DNA of 64,000 nucleotides from Lophius americanus (taxonomy: Eukaryota; Chordata; Actinopteri; Lophiiformes; Lophiidae): positions 11,868,001 to 11,932,000 of the forward strand of contig JBBDHG010000057.1 in the NCBI GenBank assembly GCA_037951165.1, read 5' to 3'. Below are positions 1 to 12,130 of this stretch, piece after piece. A program made the translations under genes and the position numbers. The first letter of the stretch is position 1, and each line of letters starts with the position of its first letter. The notes beneath the pieces are model-generated. The model was not told the DNA's origin. It did no database searches and saw nothing but the letters and a program-made list of their open reading frames with translations.

Positions 1-1305
1 AATAAGCCATGAATACAAGTGTTCAGAGAGCACACACCTCCATCAAAAAAAAGCAAGGCAATCAGTTGCCATCATTTTTTGAGTTTATAAACTCAAAAGT
101 CTTATAATATTGGAGCTTAAATATTCAGAGTTGTAGGTGTGTAATGAACAGAAAAAAAGAAGAAGATGCTACTCGTACTCAATATTTTAAAATGATATGA
201 AATATTTAACCTTTTTTTTTAGGTTAGCACAACTTATTCAAAGAAAATAATTGGTGCACTCAGTTTTAAGTTATGGTAACATTAAATTTCTAATTAAAGT
301 ATTTGTTACTTAAAGTTTATATTAATCAAGAATTATTGTTTTTATCAATACAAAGTTAAGCATTATCTACTGGAACTCAACAGTTTTTAAGTTAGTAGAA
401 ACTTTTACATTTTCACTACCCATTAATCATTAATTTGAGCATTTTGGTTTACAGTGATTTATATGTCATGATCAGATAAGTGAAAATCTTGTCTTTACGT
501 GATTACTTCAACTTAAACTGTTAACTCCTCAAAGCTGAAACTCCACAGAAGCATTCGGAAGAAATACAGCAAGAGGACCGGCTACTATGCAGCGAAGAGA
601 TCGTCTTGTCATTTTGACTTCTATCTAAGTTTACTCTAATGATGACGGAGCTTCTGGCGAACCGCTGGTGTGACGGAGAGTTCATTCTCAGAGATGTGGA
701 AAGGAAGGACAGAGAGGAGATGTGACATTTGTTTGCTTAAACACTCACTCAATATTATTCACTCAAACACACTAAGGGCTCTTGACTTAAAGATAGAAGG
801 AGTAAGAAGCATAGAGACATGTTTTCTTCCCCTCACAAACACATAGTAGGGTCATTAACTTTAATTGCAAAGTGAAGCCAATTGAATCCCGTCTAGTTGC
901 CGTTGAAAGCCGCTCTGTCTTAGTCCCTGTCTGAACGGCTAAAAGCAAGCAGTAGCTGAGGACACAAACGGCAACTGACACTCAGAACAGGCCTCAGGAC
1001 AAACTTCATCATCACAGTAATTGTTACACAAACAGCCAATCTGCTCATTAAAGACATAGTCACAACACTGCAATTACTATATTTATTATAAATATGCATC
1101 TAAACACAATGTAAACCTGAATAAGTTACTAGAACTCAAAAAAATTACGTGAATCAGTAGCCACTGGGTTTTTTTTAAGCTTTTCTAGCTCTGTGTGCCC
1201 TCAGTTACTATTTAGTTCAAGTGAAATATAAGCCAGAAGTCACACAGAAATTATGCTTTTTACATCTACTGGTGCTGATATCTCTATCTCTATCTTTGTA
1301 TTCAG
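1..1305 (+). other. il1rapl1: il1rapl1 intron (3' part of the last intron)
   Basis: AT-rich non-coding DNA ahead of the last il1rapl1 exon. The intron ends with a pyrimidine-rich run and the acceptor ttcag at 1301-1305. At about 230-470 it holds AAGTTA/TTAATTTGAGCATT-type repeat sequence that recurs near 6.1-6.3 kb. I see no other exon here; short open frames in this stretch have no family resemblance. Confidence 0.75.
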
Positions 1306-2033
1306 CCTACATCGAGGATGTGGCGCGCTGCGTAGACCAGAGCAAGCGTCTCATTATCGTCATGACACCCAGCTACGTCATACGGCGGGGGTGGAGCATC
1401 TTTGAGCTAGAGACGAGGCTGCGCAACATGCTGGTGACCGGTGAGATCAAGGTCATCCTGATCGAGTGCGCCGAACTGCGCGGGATTATGAACTACCAGG
1501 AAGTGGAGGTCCTCAAAAACACCATTAAAATGCTGACGGTCATCAAGTGGCACGGGCCCTCCAGCAACAAGCTCAACTCCAAGTTCTGGAAGCAGCTGAT
1601 CTACGAGATGCCATTCAAGCACATGGAGTCCCTAAGCATCTCCCACGAGCAAGTACTGGATGTCAGCGAACAGGGCCCCTTCAGTGAGCTTCAGACCGTC
1701 TCAGCCATCTCCATGGCAGCGGCCACCTCCACCGCCATGGCAACGGCACACCCGGACTTGCGCTCTACCTTTCACAACTCTTGCCACACCCAGATGAGGC
1801 AAAAACACTATTACCGTAGCTACGACTACGACCTGCCGCCTGGCAGCACACTCCCACCACTCACCACAATAGGCAACCAGCACACCTACTGCAATATCCC
1901 CATGACTCTCATCAATGGACAGCGGCCCCAGTCCAAGTCACCACGCCAGCAGAGCCTTGACGAGGCCCACGGCAACAATGCCATGCTGCCATTGCTGCCC
2001 AGGGAAACCAGTATATCAAGTGTCATCTGGTGA
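1306..2033 (+). CDS. il1rapl1: Interleukin-1 receptor accessory protein-like 1, terminal coding exon (partial gene)
   Basis: IL1RAPL1 is a single-pass synaptic membrane receptor with three Ig domains outside and a TIR domain inside; it organises excitatory synapses through protein tyrosine phosphatase delta. This exon encodes the last 241 residues plus part of one codon: the second half of the TIR domain (AYIEDVARCVDQSKRLIIV, RRGWSIFELE, then the FW box in LNSKFWKQ) and the roughly 150-residue C-terminal extension that marks the IL1RAPL subfamily. The tail reads SIGNQHTYCN-like (here TIGNQHTYCNIPMTLINGQ) and ends LPRETSISSVIW, which fits IL1RAPL1 rather than IL1RAPL2. The acceptor ttcag ends at 1305 and the exon enters in phase with a split Ala codon; the stop is TGA at 2031-2033. 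The apparent in-frame extension upstream to 1221 is intron. All earlier exons lie outside the window. It could be either teleost co-orthologue (a or b). Confidence 0.96.
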
Positions 2034-3450
2034 CAGCAATGGCGCTGGCCACTCCGGATTTAAATGATGTCCATCACAGGGAGCACTCACACCTGCACTG
2101 ATTGCACCGGAGCCAGACGGACCTGAAAGTCGCTAAGCTACTCTCTGCTGCTAAATTTGCACCAGCAGACACCAGGGGGTGGGGAGAACGGGCCAAACTC
2201 CACAATGCCGATTGGACATATTGGTGATAGTGGCAGGTTTTTTAAGGGGGTTCCAATAAGAGCTTTTATTGAAAATTAACAAATAAAGAGAACTTTGGTA
2301 TGCCTGTATAAACATTCAAATAACATAAACCAACATCTATAATAATTTACCCAGAAGGTCAAGGAAAACAGGGTCCTGTACATATGTTTTGTACTTCTTT
2401 GTAGCATCAGTGTTTGGGACTTGTTTATGTTTTAACATCTTTTAGGACTTATTTTTTGTTTGTTTGTTTCATTTGTTTCAGTTTGTACAAAAGTTAAGCA
2501 AGGGCCTGTAAGTTGTTCTGGATAAACCGTCAGAACCTTTATCTTTATTCGCTTGGATTTTTTTTTCTGGGGGTTGATGGACCATGGAAAGTCGCAGCCT
2601 TTTGGAAGATAAAAGAGATTTCAATTGGGAGTTTCAAGGTTGAGAATTTGGACTCAACCAGAATATGCAAAATATGTCCAGAGAGAATGAGGAAGAGATG
2701 GGGCTCCCAAATCGATCATATTCAAAGGGGGATATGAAGAATATGGTGCTAGGCTTCACATCTCTGTTTCTCTCATGATAACAATTACTTTGCAAAAAAA
2801 AGCAGCATTGCTCTTTATCTTAACAGATGAATATATCACTGAATATTAATTATGTGTATTATTTTATGAAAAAAAGAAATGTCTATTTTTGTAACTGAAG
2901 GATATTTCACCTGAGGAGTTATATCTTTAGAGTTTCTGATAGAAGGATTTAGGAAACAATAGAAAACAATGAACCGCACAGCTCACAAAAATCAATAGAT
3001 CATTCACTAAATGTCTTCTAATATCAACAGGACTATTTTGCTAGTTTTCATCATTGAAAGATGGGTTTCTGAATTTTGAAGGTTGTAGAATGCAGCTCAA
3101 CATGCTTTTGAAGTTTATCGCTTTGGAATTCCTCACCGTTGATTTAACAAGGATGGAGCTGCACTATCCGTGATGTCAGTGCATATAGAGGAGCCTTGAC
3201 ATTCAGCGTCACCTCAAGCATTTACTGTACCTATTTTCCTCTAGAGGACCAAACACCGCTGTCCAGGGCTAAATCATTTTCTCTTGTGCTTATTTCCTCT
3301 TAAATGGCAGCTATGTAATTTATTTGCCATCACCGTAGTCAAAGGCAATGATTTGTCAGTTGTGTAGCACTAAAATAGGGCTTTCACATCTCCATTGTGG
3401 CACTTTGTGTCTGCCAAAGCTGACAGCATCGCTATGGTGAGAGGACACAG
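2034..3450 (+). other. il1rapl1: il1rapl1 3' untranslated region and flank
   Basis: Non-coding sequence after the il1rapl1 stop. A possible poly(A) signal AATAAA lies at 2282-2287, about 250 bases after the stop. The U-rich stretch around 2380-2480 also looks like 3' UTR, so the true end may be further on. No gene is recognised between here and the repeat at 3469. Confidence 0.5.
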
Positions 3451-3468
3451 GACTGAAACCAATATAAT

Positions 3469-3535
3469 AGCACTTTGAGATTTGATCCAAATGTAAAGTG
3501 CATTATAAATTAAATGTATTATTATTATTATTATA
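3469..3535 (+). repeat. Short (ATT)n-tailed dispersed repeat, copy 1
   Basis: About 50 bases beginning AGCACTTTGAGATTTGATCC, running through AAAGTGCATTATAAATTAAATG and ending in (ATT)n. The same unit recurs at 12043 (+), 23503 (+, partial), 26858 (+), and inverted at 7810, 10033 (partial) and 21388. The fixed core with an ATT tail suggests a retroposed tail or a small non-autonomous element; its family is not known to me. Confidence 0.7.
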
Positions 3536-3706
3536 ATGATGAAGAGGTTTGATTAAAAATTATTTTGAAAGCATCCAAAACACCCTTATCCTCTTTAGTC
3601 TGAAGCAATTTTGGCATTAACCCTAAGCCTTTATAAACTGCATTAAATAATGTCCAACACGGTATCACTCCACCTCTATCATTAGTCATCTATTTCTCTG
3701 TTTGAA

Positions 3707-3920
3707 GTCAAGTCAATTTAATTAAATTGCGCCGAATCACAACAAATGTTATCTTAAGGCACTTTCCAAAACAAGCAGTTCAAGACCATACACTTTATTC
3801 AACAAAGAACTACCAAGTCAACATGAGAATGAACATGGAGACAGTGGAGCGAAAAACTGCCTTTAAACGGTAGAAACCTCAAGTGGATCCCGACTCCGGG
3901 AGAAAGAGGGAGAATAGGAA
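3707..3920. repeat. Degenerate teleost interspersed repeat
   Basis: Contains recognisable words of a widespread fish repeat: a 'gcgccgaatcacaacaaa' segment, 'ttaaggcactttcc', then 'gagcgaaaaactgcc' and 'gaaacctcaagtgga'. The copy is old and interrupted. It does not code for protein. Confidence 0.5.
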
Positions 3921-6900
3921 TTAACACAGACATGTAAAACGACAACAATATATACTATAATAATAGGATGATTGCATTTAGTAGTAATTATAATCACTTT
4001 TGAAATAATACTGTTAACAACAATAATTATAATAACTTTAACACTCAATTGTAAATCCAAACTTACGTAGTGTAATGGTAATGCCTGGTTCAGATGACAC
4101 AATTATAGCCCTATTTAAAAAAAATAAATGGTTGTTGCCGCAAAATTCTTTCTGTCGGGCATAAATGTGGAGGTGACACTCAAAAATCGAGTCTTGAAGA
4201 ATGACATAACCAGCGAACAGCGATGTGACGTTTGGGACGCTGCACGACACCAGTCTAGCATGAGACAACTCTTTCCAAATCACTCGTCACCTGTTCGGAA
4301 GTGGATTAATAGGAGGATAGAGTGGAAACAAACATGTCATGAGGAAGAGCCAGTGATGTCACAGGCGCTAGGTGGAAAAACGATAAAGGAGAAAGGCTAA
4401 TTGAAATTTGGCAACAGTACCCCGACCTAGTCAATGTTTCTTTGAAGAAATACCACAAGAGTGTTGTTGGCGAGAGTTGCTGACCGAGACAAGGCACAAA
4501 TCTTTGGCGGTAAGATTGGCTGATCCGACAGGTGGATCTAGAAATACCTATTAATGAAGATAAAGGTATCATGTAGTCTGAACCAGGCATTGTCAGGTTG
4601 CTTAGGATCCAGAGGGTTAAAAGCGTTGCTGACGAAGATGCTGAACATCAAATGTCATCAATTTTTTGATATTAATCCTCTGGATTGGGAGGTCCGGCTG
4701 GGCTCAGGGTTATGGTTGAGCCGAAGCCTTCATGCAAAAAAATCTTCAAAGTGTCAATGTTTGGCATCTTTTCGACCTGTCAGTTATTTCTTCACCATAA
4801 CATACTATTTTAGCATAATGAACCCAGAAACATGGAGGGTTTTGGAAAGTGATCATGTTGTAGTCTTAGGATCCAAATTTCAGAGGAGTCCCACCTTCCA
4901 AATAAGATGTAATTGCTATACTTTAGACTCACAAAATATGTATTCAGAATAGTCAGATAAAATACTGGAAGGGGTTTAATCTCAAGAATGATGCCTTTAT
5001 CTCTATTCATAAACCGACTTTCTTCATGATCACTACGAGATTGATCAGATCATATGAAATAAGAGTTATTAAGAGATTTCCATTCAGACCTGCGGAGGCT
5101 TACTCTTCTTGTCGCTGTGCCAAAATATTTGTTTTTCCAGAAACTAAGCTCACACTAAAAATACTCTTATGATTCTTTGTAATGTAGAGGTGTTTCATTC
5201 AGTACCATAAAAAAATGCAAAATGGGTACTTTTATAAAATATTTCAGAGCAGACCAGTTTTTTTCTTTCATTTTAAAAGTTTACCATTAGATGACATGTT
5301 TTGGTTTTTGAAGAAAAGCCCTCTTCATGCGAGATCTTTCAATCGACCGATAGGTTAGTAGTGCTTGTTCTTTTCCAGGACAAGGAAAATAAAGATTATG
5401 TTTCAGAGGGCCATATCTCAACAGGGGAGTCTGTGTAAATATAACATACCATACATGATGAAGATGAAGACAATCGAGTCATATTGGTGAAACCAATGGT
5501 CATTATTCACCAGTTCTCAATGTAGAAATCTAGTTCTGCTTTTGAAAGCTATATGAATAAAAATGTTTCCATTTTCGAAAAAAATGAGACGATACACATT
5601 TTTGGTTCATGATGAACTGGCTTTGATGATGATGAAAATGATGAATTATGACAATATATAGCACAGAATTATTCCAGGCACTTTCACGATTATTGAGACA
5701 ACATCTTTCCTGTTTCTGATTTATTTTCTATTATGTATCTGCAATGTTCATTAAAAAAAGATACTGTTATTATTAATAAAACCGCATTGATGGCCGTGTA
5801 GGTTTTTTAATCTGTGTGTATGTGTGTCCAAGCTCCCTTTGTTTATATAGCGGCTTACGTTGCTGATAGTACCCAGATCACTTTTCCCGATGCAGCTCGG
5901 ACAGCCGTAACTCTGCTGTTTCAAATTAAGCTTGAAAGAACAATCAATACGTCTTCTTATTCCACTCAGTGACAGAACCATCCTTGCCTAATTTTGCAGT
6001 AAAACCAAGTCAAAGGAGTCAATACAACAAGAGACACTCAAAAATCCATTCTACCTGTTCACTGGAAAACCAAACAAGTAACAAAAAATTGTTTTACTTG
6101 AAAAAGTAAAAAAAAAAAAAAAGTCGCAACAATTTTTAATTTAGCAGAAATTTTAAACAACTTTTCTTTCATTACTCATTCCTTTAAATTAATTTGAGCA
6201 TTCAGGTTTACACTGTAAAATAAGTTTATATACTTGGAAAATTATAAATTCACTACTCATTCAAATAAACAAATTTTACAAATTTGTGCCCCAACTGTTT
6301 TTGATGCCTGTAAAAAGGTACGTGTGAATAAAGACATTCAAAACATCTCTATGGTGGGGATGTAGAGAAATAACTTCTACACTTTCCTACTTAAACTGTC
6401 ACATCTAACATCCCAAAAAGAACCGGATCCATTTACTTGTAGTGGCATTGTAGGCAGATCATCCACTCTGTCTCCTCTCTGCTTCAGAGTGATCTGACCA
6501 AAATGGAACCATTTATCTATTTTGTTCTGATCAAAGCAATGGCATTGGAGAGAAGAGGAAAACCAGAGGTTCATGGGAAAGAACCCTTTATCGCTGCCAG
6601 GGAACGTTAATGATTTTCAATGTGCTCTCTATGAATGATGAGAAGTCGGAATTAGAAAATTCAGAACACTTCAATACCAAGGAGAAGGTGAGTCTGTATC
6701 GAAGTTATCCAGAGCTGCAGCTCAATGAAATAGATCAAATATCATCTTGATGGACAATAAAGGTCTGAACTGAACTGATATAGAGTTCAAGTTCTACTGC
6801 ACCTCCAACAGTGCCAATTCAGTTGGTTGTAGTTTCATCGGCAAGGGACCCCATTCACAGATGTTTGGCCCCTTATTCTAGAACATCCCCTGGTGGCGGG

Positions 6901-7809
6901 GCAGTGAACTCTCTCTGCCACCCCCTTCAGCGCACCTGCCTTGGTTCTTGCCAGCCCCCCATGTCTTGTCTCTCCTCCTCAGCCAAAGCCAAAGCCAAAA
7001 GCTAAGCTCCTCCATCTCTTTCACTTTTTCCCTCAATCGCTTTAACAAGCACTTTTTGCCTAGGTCCTTCTTCCCACTAAACCCCAAGAACTGTCCTCCA
7101 GGAGGACAATGGAGGGTAGTGGGTTTTTTATCCAAACCACTTTCCCTGCACTCTGCGACCAAGTCTGCACTCTTCTCCCTCTTTCTCTCATGGGCTGCCT
7201 CCACATTGTAAAACCCGATAAGTTAATATAACTTAAAAAATTAGTTGAAACTGATACATCAAATTTTCTAATTTAATGTAACTCGACTTTGTAAGTTAAA
7301 AACAAATGGTTCTTTTGGTAGCTTTAAACTTAGACATTTTAGTTATATTAACTTAATATTTTAAGTTAAAGAACGATTACTTTTGAAGTAGATCATAGAG
7401 ACATGGCAATGGGCTGACAGAGGAAACATTACTATGATGCAAACAGTAGTGTTCAAGCAGCAGCACCCTTTCATCACAATAAACAGCACAAAGTTTGCAC
7501 TTCCAAGCCATTAGAATTGAGTTTATTGTTTGCAATAGATGCACGGTAAAGTTTAGCGTTAAATCAACGTAACAGAATGAAAACTCCGTTCATCAGCTAG
7601 TATCTTCAAGTTTCGAATGAAGAGGAAAACAATGAAAATAGTTTAGAATGTTTACAAAATCAAATGAAAAGTATCTGTGAATGATTCCAAAAAACTTACT
7701 TTACTGAAACTATGTTGGAAGAACAGAAGTTGCTCTCCCACACACCATAACCGAAACCTTGTCCAAAAAAAAATCCTGTCCAAAAAAAGTCCAGTTATAA
7801 GTATATTTC
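3921..7809. other. Intergenic DNA, no gene recognised
   Basis: AT-rich spacer. Open frames up to 132 codons (for example 4554-4952) lack family resemblance and splice context. At 6110-6300 there is AT-rich repeat sequence sharing TTAATTTGAGCATT and GGTTTACA words with 380-470. At 7206-7385 short AAGTTA/TTAACTT words recur in both orientations. Confidence 0.5.
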
Positions 7810-7880
7810 TTTAATAATAATAATAATACATTTAATTTATATTGCACTTTACATTTGGATCAAATCTTAAAGTGCTAACT
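7810..7880 (-). repeat. Short (ATT)n-tailed dispersed repeat, copy 2 (inverted)
   Basis: Reads as (AAT)n followed by the reverse complement of the core (ttgcactttacatttggatc, then tcttaaagtgct). Same family as 3469 and 12043. Confidence 0.65.
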
Positions 7881-7981
7881 GTGCTAACTGCTAACTGCTA
7901 GACTGTAGGGTCTTTACAGCCCTTTTTTATAGGTATCTGAACAGACTTAACTTGGACAAACTAAAATGCAATTGTATATTG

Positions 7982-8400
7982 TCACGCCTCTGTGTTCCTT
8001 TCTCCCTCTGTATCTGTCTTGTGATTGGTCATCATGCTCACCTGTGTCTCCCCTCCAGCTGTGTCATGCATGATGTCCTCTTGTCGTCACGTGTCCCAAC
8101 CCCTCCCAGTGTACGGTAAAGTAACCTCCAGTTATTTCTGTTCCTGTTATTTCCTCGTGTCTTGTTGAAAAATAAATATATTTTGTACCAGCGCTACATG
8201 GTATGCGTCTGCATTTGGGTCCGGGCAAAACCCCACAGAAGTGTGCGTAACAGAACGAACTGGCACAGAAGGGAAGGTAAGGACAGACTTTATACACAGA
8301 CATAACGAGACAATGAGACACAGCTGGAGGGGAAACACAGGTGAGCATGATGACCAATCACAAGACAGACACAGAGGGAGAAAGGAACACAGAGGCGTGA
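7982..8400. mobile_element. Fold-back element with about 84-bp terminal inverted repeats
   Basis: The left arm 7982-8065 (starting TCACGCCTCTGTG) is repeated inverted at 8317-8400 (ending CACAGAGGCGTGA). The arms bracket about 250 bases of unique sequence that includes LTR-like wording (tgcgtctgcatttgggtcc at about 8203-8222). Flanking TATA-type sequence lies on both sides. It is either a non-autonomous inverted-repeat element or a Gypsy-type LTR remnant joined to an inverted copy of its own 5' end. No transposase is encoded. Confidence 0.6.
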
Positions 8401-9323
8401 TATATATGACCTCTGTGGCAGCAAAAAAAGCATTGAAGAGGCTAATAGTTATATGCAAGATGCTACTTATGAGCTCTAAGGTTTGAAACACGGTCACAAT
8501 TATCTCATCTTACACAGATGTTTAAGATGTGGAAACTAATTACATCAAAAAATTGTCAAACCGCAATGCTAAACGCCAACATGGACAGACATTCCTGTTG
8601 ATTTAAACATCACCACGGCCATGTGGAGGTCATACAATTATAAATGATCAGAATACGGTTTAATACGTGCACGATTGAAGCCTGACTAACTCAACGGTAA
8701 TAGATACCTAATAATATCGTCTCCAACTGTTTAATTTTATACAAAACATTTCAAGTGTTGCCAATAGAATTGTACAAAATCAGTCTCATTTCCAATGTAT
8801 ATAAACAAAAACCAAACCTCTGCATACATTTGAACGATGAAGTATTGCGCTAAATAAACTTGAAGATAACTAACCAGATTAGCGCGACCAAAGCATAAAT
8901 CGATATGATGGCGGTCAGTACTGTTAGCACAGTGGAGAGAGTTCCTGTTGTCCTCGGGTCAAAATGACCCGCCACTGTGTTAAAAAACAAAAAAAAATCC
9001 CCTAAATGATATTTTTTTCACTTGAAATTTTATGACTTTTCCTAGATTGGCACCAACAGTAGAAAAAGTGAAATGTTGCTTTTATTCACATTTCCATGTA
9101 AGCTGTACAAAAAAAGGTACAAAGGTGGTCTTCGGGTCAAAATTACCCGTGAGGCAAAAAGAGTTGAAATCAAGGTTACAGAGCTATTTACACAACAAAG
9201 AATGTTACAATGTTTTAGTTGTGTCTCAGATCAATCAGTAGCAGAAGTAAACAAGACAAATCAGAGGCTGTAGAGCAGATTTTTTCAGATGTCCAGCAAG
9301 ACAACTCTGATCCATAAGAGGAA

Positions 9324-9977
9324 GTGGAGGATGTATCAGAAGAAGAAGATGGGGAGGATTACAACCCAGAGCATGATGAGTCATCTTCAGAAGAAGAAGA
9401 AAACCCTGAAGCTGAAAGAGAGACTTTCCTTTCAAAAAATGGCAAAATAACATGGTCCTCAGCAGCATATGACCAACACGGCAGGCATGCAGAACACAAC
9501 GTCATAAAGATGAGCCCAGGACCCACAAGGTATGCCGTTTCTCATGCCCATGACATTGTCTCTACATTCTACCTGTTTATCACACCAGTGATAGAAAAAA
9601 TAATCCTGGAGATGACAAATCTGGAGGGTTTTCGCAAATATGGAGACAGCTGGAAAAAGATGGATGAGACTGACCTGCAGGCCTACTTAGGGCTGCTAAT
9701 CTTAGCAGGTGTACACAGGTCCCGAGGTGAGGCTGCAGCTAGTCTATGGGATGCAGAGAGTGGAAGGCCAATTTTCCGAGCCACAATGCCACTGAAACTC
9801 TTTCGCACCTACTCAAGACTGCTACGATTTCATGACCGTGAGTCAAGACCAGCAAGACGTGTGACAGACAAACTTGCAGCCATAAGAGAGGTCTGGGACC
9901 AGTGGGTGGAGCGGCTGCCCTACCTCTACAATCCAGGGCCTGACGTAACAGTGGATGAGCAACTGGTCTTTTCTTAA
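9324..9977 (+). pseudogene. piggyBac transposase fragment (DDE_Tnp_1_7 / PGBD4-like)
   Basis: The frame encodes an acidic N-terminal stretch (DVSEEEDGED, then SSSEEEENPE), followed by piggyBac-type sequence: FYLFITPVIEKII, LQAYLGLLILAGV, KLFRTYSRLLRFHD, RPARRVTDKLAAIREVWDQW and PDVTVDEQLV. The last motif carries the first catalytic aspartate. The frame stops straight after it, so the rest of the DDD catalytic core is lost. An in-frame TAA at about 9315 precedes the open part and no ATG opens it. It is a broken relic inside the element bounded at 8941 and 10211. Confidence 0.85.
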
Positions 9978-10032
9978 GCTATAGAAATACAAGTGAAGAG
10001 GGAAAACTCAGGTATTCACACATTTTGTGGTG

Positions 10033-10073
10033 AATAATAATAATAATAATAATATATTTAATTTATAATGACA
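10033..10073 (-). repeat. Short (ATT)n-tailed dispersed repeat, copy 3 (inverted, partial)
   Basis: (AAT)n followed by 'atatttaatttataatgac', the truncated reverse complement of the core at 3469. It sits inside the piggyBac relic, so it inserted after that element. Confidence 0.5.
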
Positions 10074-10397
10074 AGTTGTTTCTTCAAGCAAGATGAAATT
10101 GGGTGTTTAAATTCAATTAAGCTGCTTATATTGGGGGTTTAGTGAAGACGGGTCATTTTGACCCGGAGGACAAAGGGTGTATACAGAAAATGAGGACAAC
10201 AGGAGGGTTAAATTTGAGCGCAGTACACTGTGGCATGCCACAACACATCCACCTGGTCTGAATGAACGGTCCCGGTACAGTTTTCTGGGAGAAAATATAT
10301 CCCGTCTGCTTAAAGTTTGAAGAGTACACACTGTCAATAAACTTCTAACTTTTCGGTAGGTATTTGGGTCGAAATGGGCAGAGTAAATGAGAAGCCT

Positions 10398-10740
10398 CTA
10401 GCCTGCAGGCAGATGGAAACCCCCTACTTGCTGCCTGGCGCCAATCAGGACGACCTCTATGCTGGTTTGAAGATATAGGATGAGAGGGAGCCTCCTATTG
10501 CAATTCCTTCTTGCAGCTGTTGCCACCTGGTGGTGAACGTTAGCAGAATATTTGCAAACAAGTAGCTCGTCAGCATGGCCCTGTATTCTCTTAGATTTAG
10601 AAGGAGAGAAGAACAAGGGTATTGAGCTAATACGGCACTGACCAATGCACATTGGCTAGCTCTACCCATAATATGTGAAGATCTTTCTTCTCTCATATCA
10701 TGGTCTGGATCTGCTCCAAGATCATGGGAGCACATTCCAC
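10398..10740 (-). mobile_element. LINE reverse-transcriptase fragment
   Basis: Read on the - strand in two frames, this gives FTTRWQQLQEGIAIGGSLS followed by IEVVLIGARQQVGGFHLPAG. These match RT blocks of the LINE family whose larger fragment lies at 21490-23060. A frameshift separates the two parts. Only a small piece of the element is left. Confidence 0.6.
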
Positions 10741-10919
10741 GTAGTTATTGAAAGAGGGTCCCAATCAAGTCCCAAATAATTGACCTAGACTCGAGGTAAA
10801 GTCTTAAGTCTAAGGCTAAAATCTATGACTTACAGTTCAAATCAGTCTCAACGTATTGGAGTTGTTGAACTAGAAGTTTAGTGTAAAGTCCTCGAGTGAG
10901 AGTTCAAGATCACGTCCTA

Positions 10920-11290
10920 AGAAGAAGAAGAAGTTTTTATTTGTCATTCATTCATTCATTATTCATTCATTCATTATTCATTCATTCATTATCTACCGCT
11001 TATCCTGTTCAGGGTCATGGGGGACTGGAGCCTATCCCAGCTAACATCGGGCGAGAGGCGAGGTACACTCCGGACAAGGCACCAGTTCATCACAGGCGTT
11101 TATTTGTCAGATATAACAAATTATCCATTTGCATTCCTCGGTGCTACAAGCAGTACATCGTAGCAAAATTTAATCTCTGCATTTAACCCATCCCTGAAGA
11201 GCAGTGGGTAGCTATCTGCAGGGCCCGGGGAGAAGATTGGGGTTCACAATCTTGATCAAGGACCCTTTGACAAAAGCCGTTGGCTTAGAG
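10920..11290. repeat. Composite repeat: (ATTC)n / 'cattcattatctaccgctta' element plus SINE-like segment
   Basis: ATTC-rich simple sequence at about 10940-10995 leads into a teleost repeat word set (tatctaccgcttatcctgtt, then cagggtcatgg, ending caccagttcatcacagg near 11097). From about 11157 the sequence (aacccatccctgaagagcag, then gcccggggag and tcaaggaccct) matches the body of the SINE copies at 53695 and 63081. Confidence 0.55.
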
Positions 11291-11880
11291 TCGAAATCAA
11301 GTCTCCTCCAGCTCTTAATAATGTGCTCCATGACACCCAGTCAGTTTAGAGCACTGCATTGATATTTCTAAGGGTTTGTAAATTGTCTGATATATTGTAA
11401 CTTTAAACAGTCTAAAGCAAAGTGATGTGAATTATGTCCTGCCTCTGCATCAACCATATGGCCCCTACAGAGCACCCAAGGTTGATATCTGTCTTTAGAG
11501 GATGATTCTCATGTCCCTTGATTTGTGACTCACCATTATAAACATAAATTCCCATCTCTGTAGTACTGAGGTTAATGATAAAGCCCAGTGAGTAGATTTC
11601 ACTTTCATACAGATCAGGTACTCTAGCCAGTAAATTAGCTGAAAACAGCCAAGCTTTCCGCCATTGCCAGTAAAATCTGCACAATCTGGGAACTCAGAAT
11701 TAACTGAATTAAATACTTAATAACATAATTACCCAAATAACCCGTCAGGTTGTACCCTGAACCTACCTACCCTGTTTGAATTCATTTCCCATTACAGTGA
11801 AAGAGGTCTAAAAACTGATTATTCACAGTATCTCTCAAATACTTCGTAACTGCTCATCTCCTGTGCCTTACAGGAGATGA
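11291..11880. other. Intergenic DNA, nothing recognised
   Basis: Spacer without a recognised gene. Only short chance frames are present. 'ctcatctcctgtgcctta' and 'caggagatgagcag' around 11853-11885 form a short inverted repeat. Confidence 0.4.
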
Positions 11881-11885
11881 GCAGT

Positions 11886-12089
11886 TTTTATTTTTTTATT
11901 ATATTTATTTATATATTTATTTTTTTATATATATTTATTTATATATTTATATTTTTTTTATTATTTTTTTTTATTTTTTTTATTTTATTTTATTATTTTA
12001 TTTTTTTTTTTTAATTGATGCTTTTATCTGCTTTTGCCTTGTAGCACTTTGAGATTTGATCCAAATGTAAAGTGCATTATAAATTAAAT

Positions 12090-12129
<40 letters not shown>

Positions 12130-12130
12130 A
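11886..12130. repeat. AT-rich low-complexity tract joined to ATT-tailed repeat, copy 4
   Basis: From 11886 to about 12013 the sequence is nearly all T and A. At 12043 a full copy of the AGCACTTTGAGATTTGATCC core follows, ending in about 12 ATT units (12090-12127). Poly-Tyr and poly-Leu frames across it are artefacts of the triplet repeat. Confidence 0.8.

Larger units (their letters stand above)
8941..10211 (+). mobile_element. Defective piggyBac element
   Basis: A degenerate left end at 8941-8971 (cctgttgtcctcgggtcaaa, then atgacccg) matches, inverted, a right end near 10148-10211 (gggtcattttgacccggagg, then aggacaacaggaggg) that finishes in TTAA at 10208-10211, the target site of piggyBac elements. 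The interior holds part of a piggyBac transposase and a copy of the ATT-tailed repeat at about 10033-10073. The left TTAA is no longer intact. The element is internally deleted and cannot move by itself. Confidence 0.8.

Noticed and set aside
1306..2033. IL1RAPL2 as the identity of the TIR exon
   Set aside because: The tail (NGQRP..., LPLLPRETSISSVIW) fits IL1RAPL1; IL1RAPL2 has a different ending.
4554..4952. 132-codon open frame in intergenic DNA
   Set aside because: No recognisable domain and no splice or promoter context, with AT-rich composition like the surrounding spacer.
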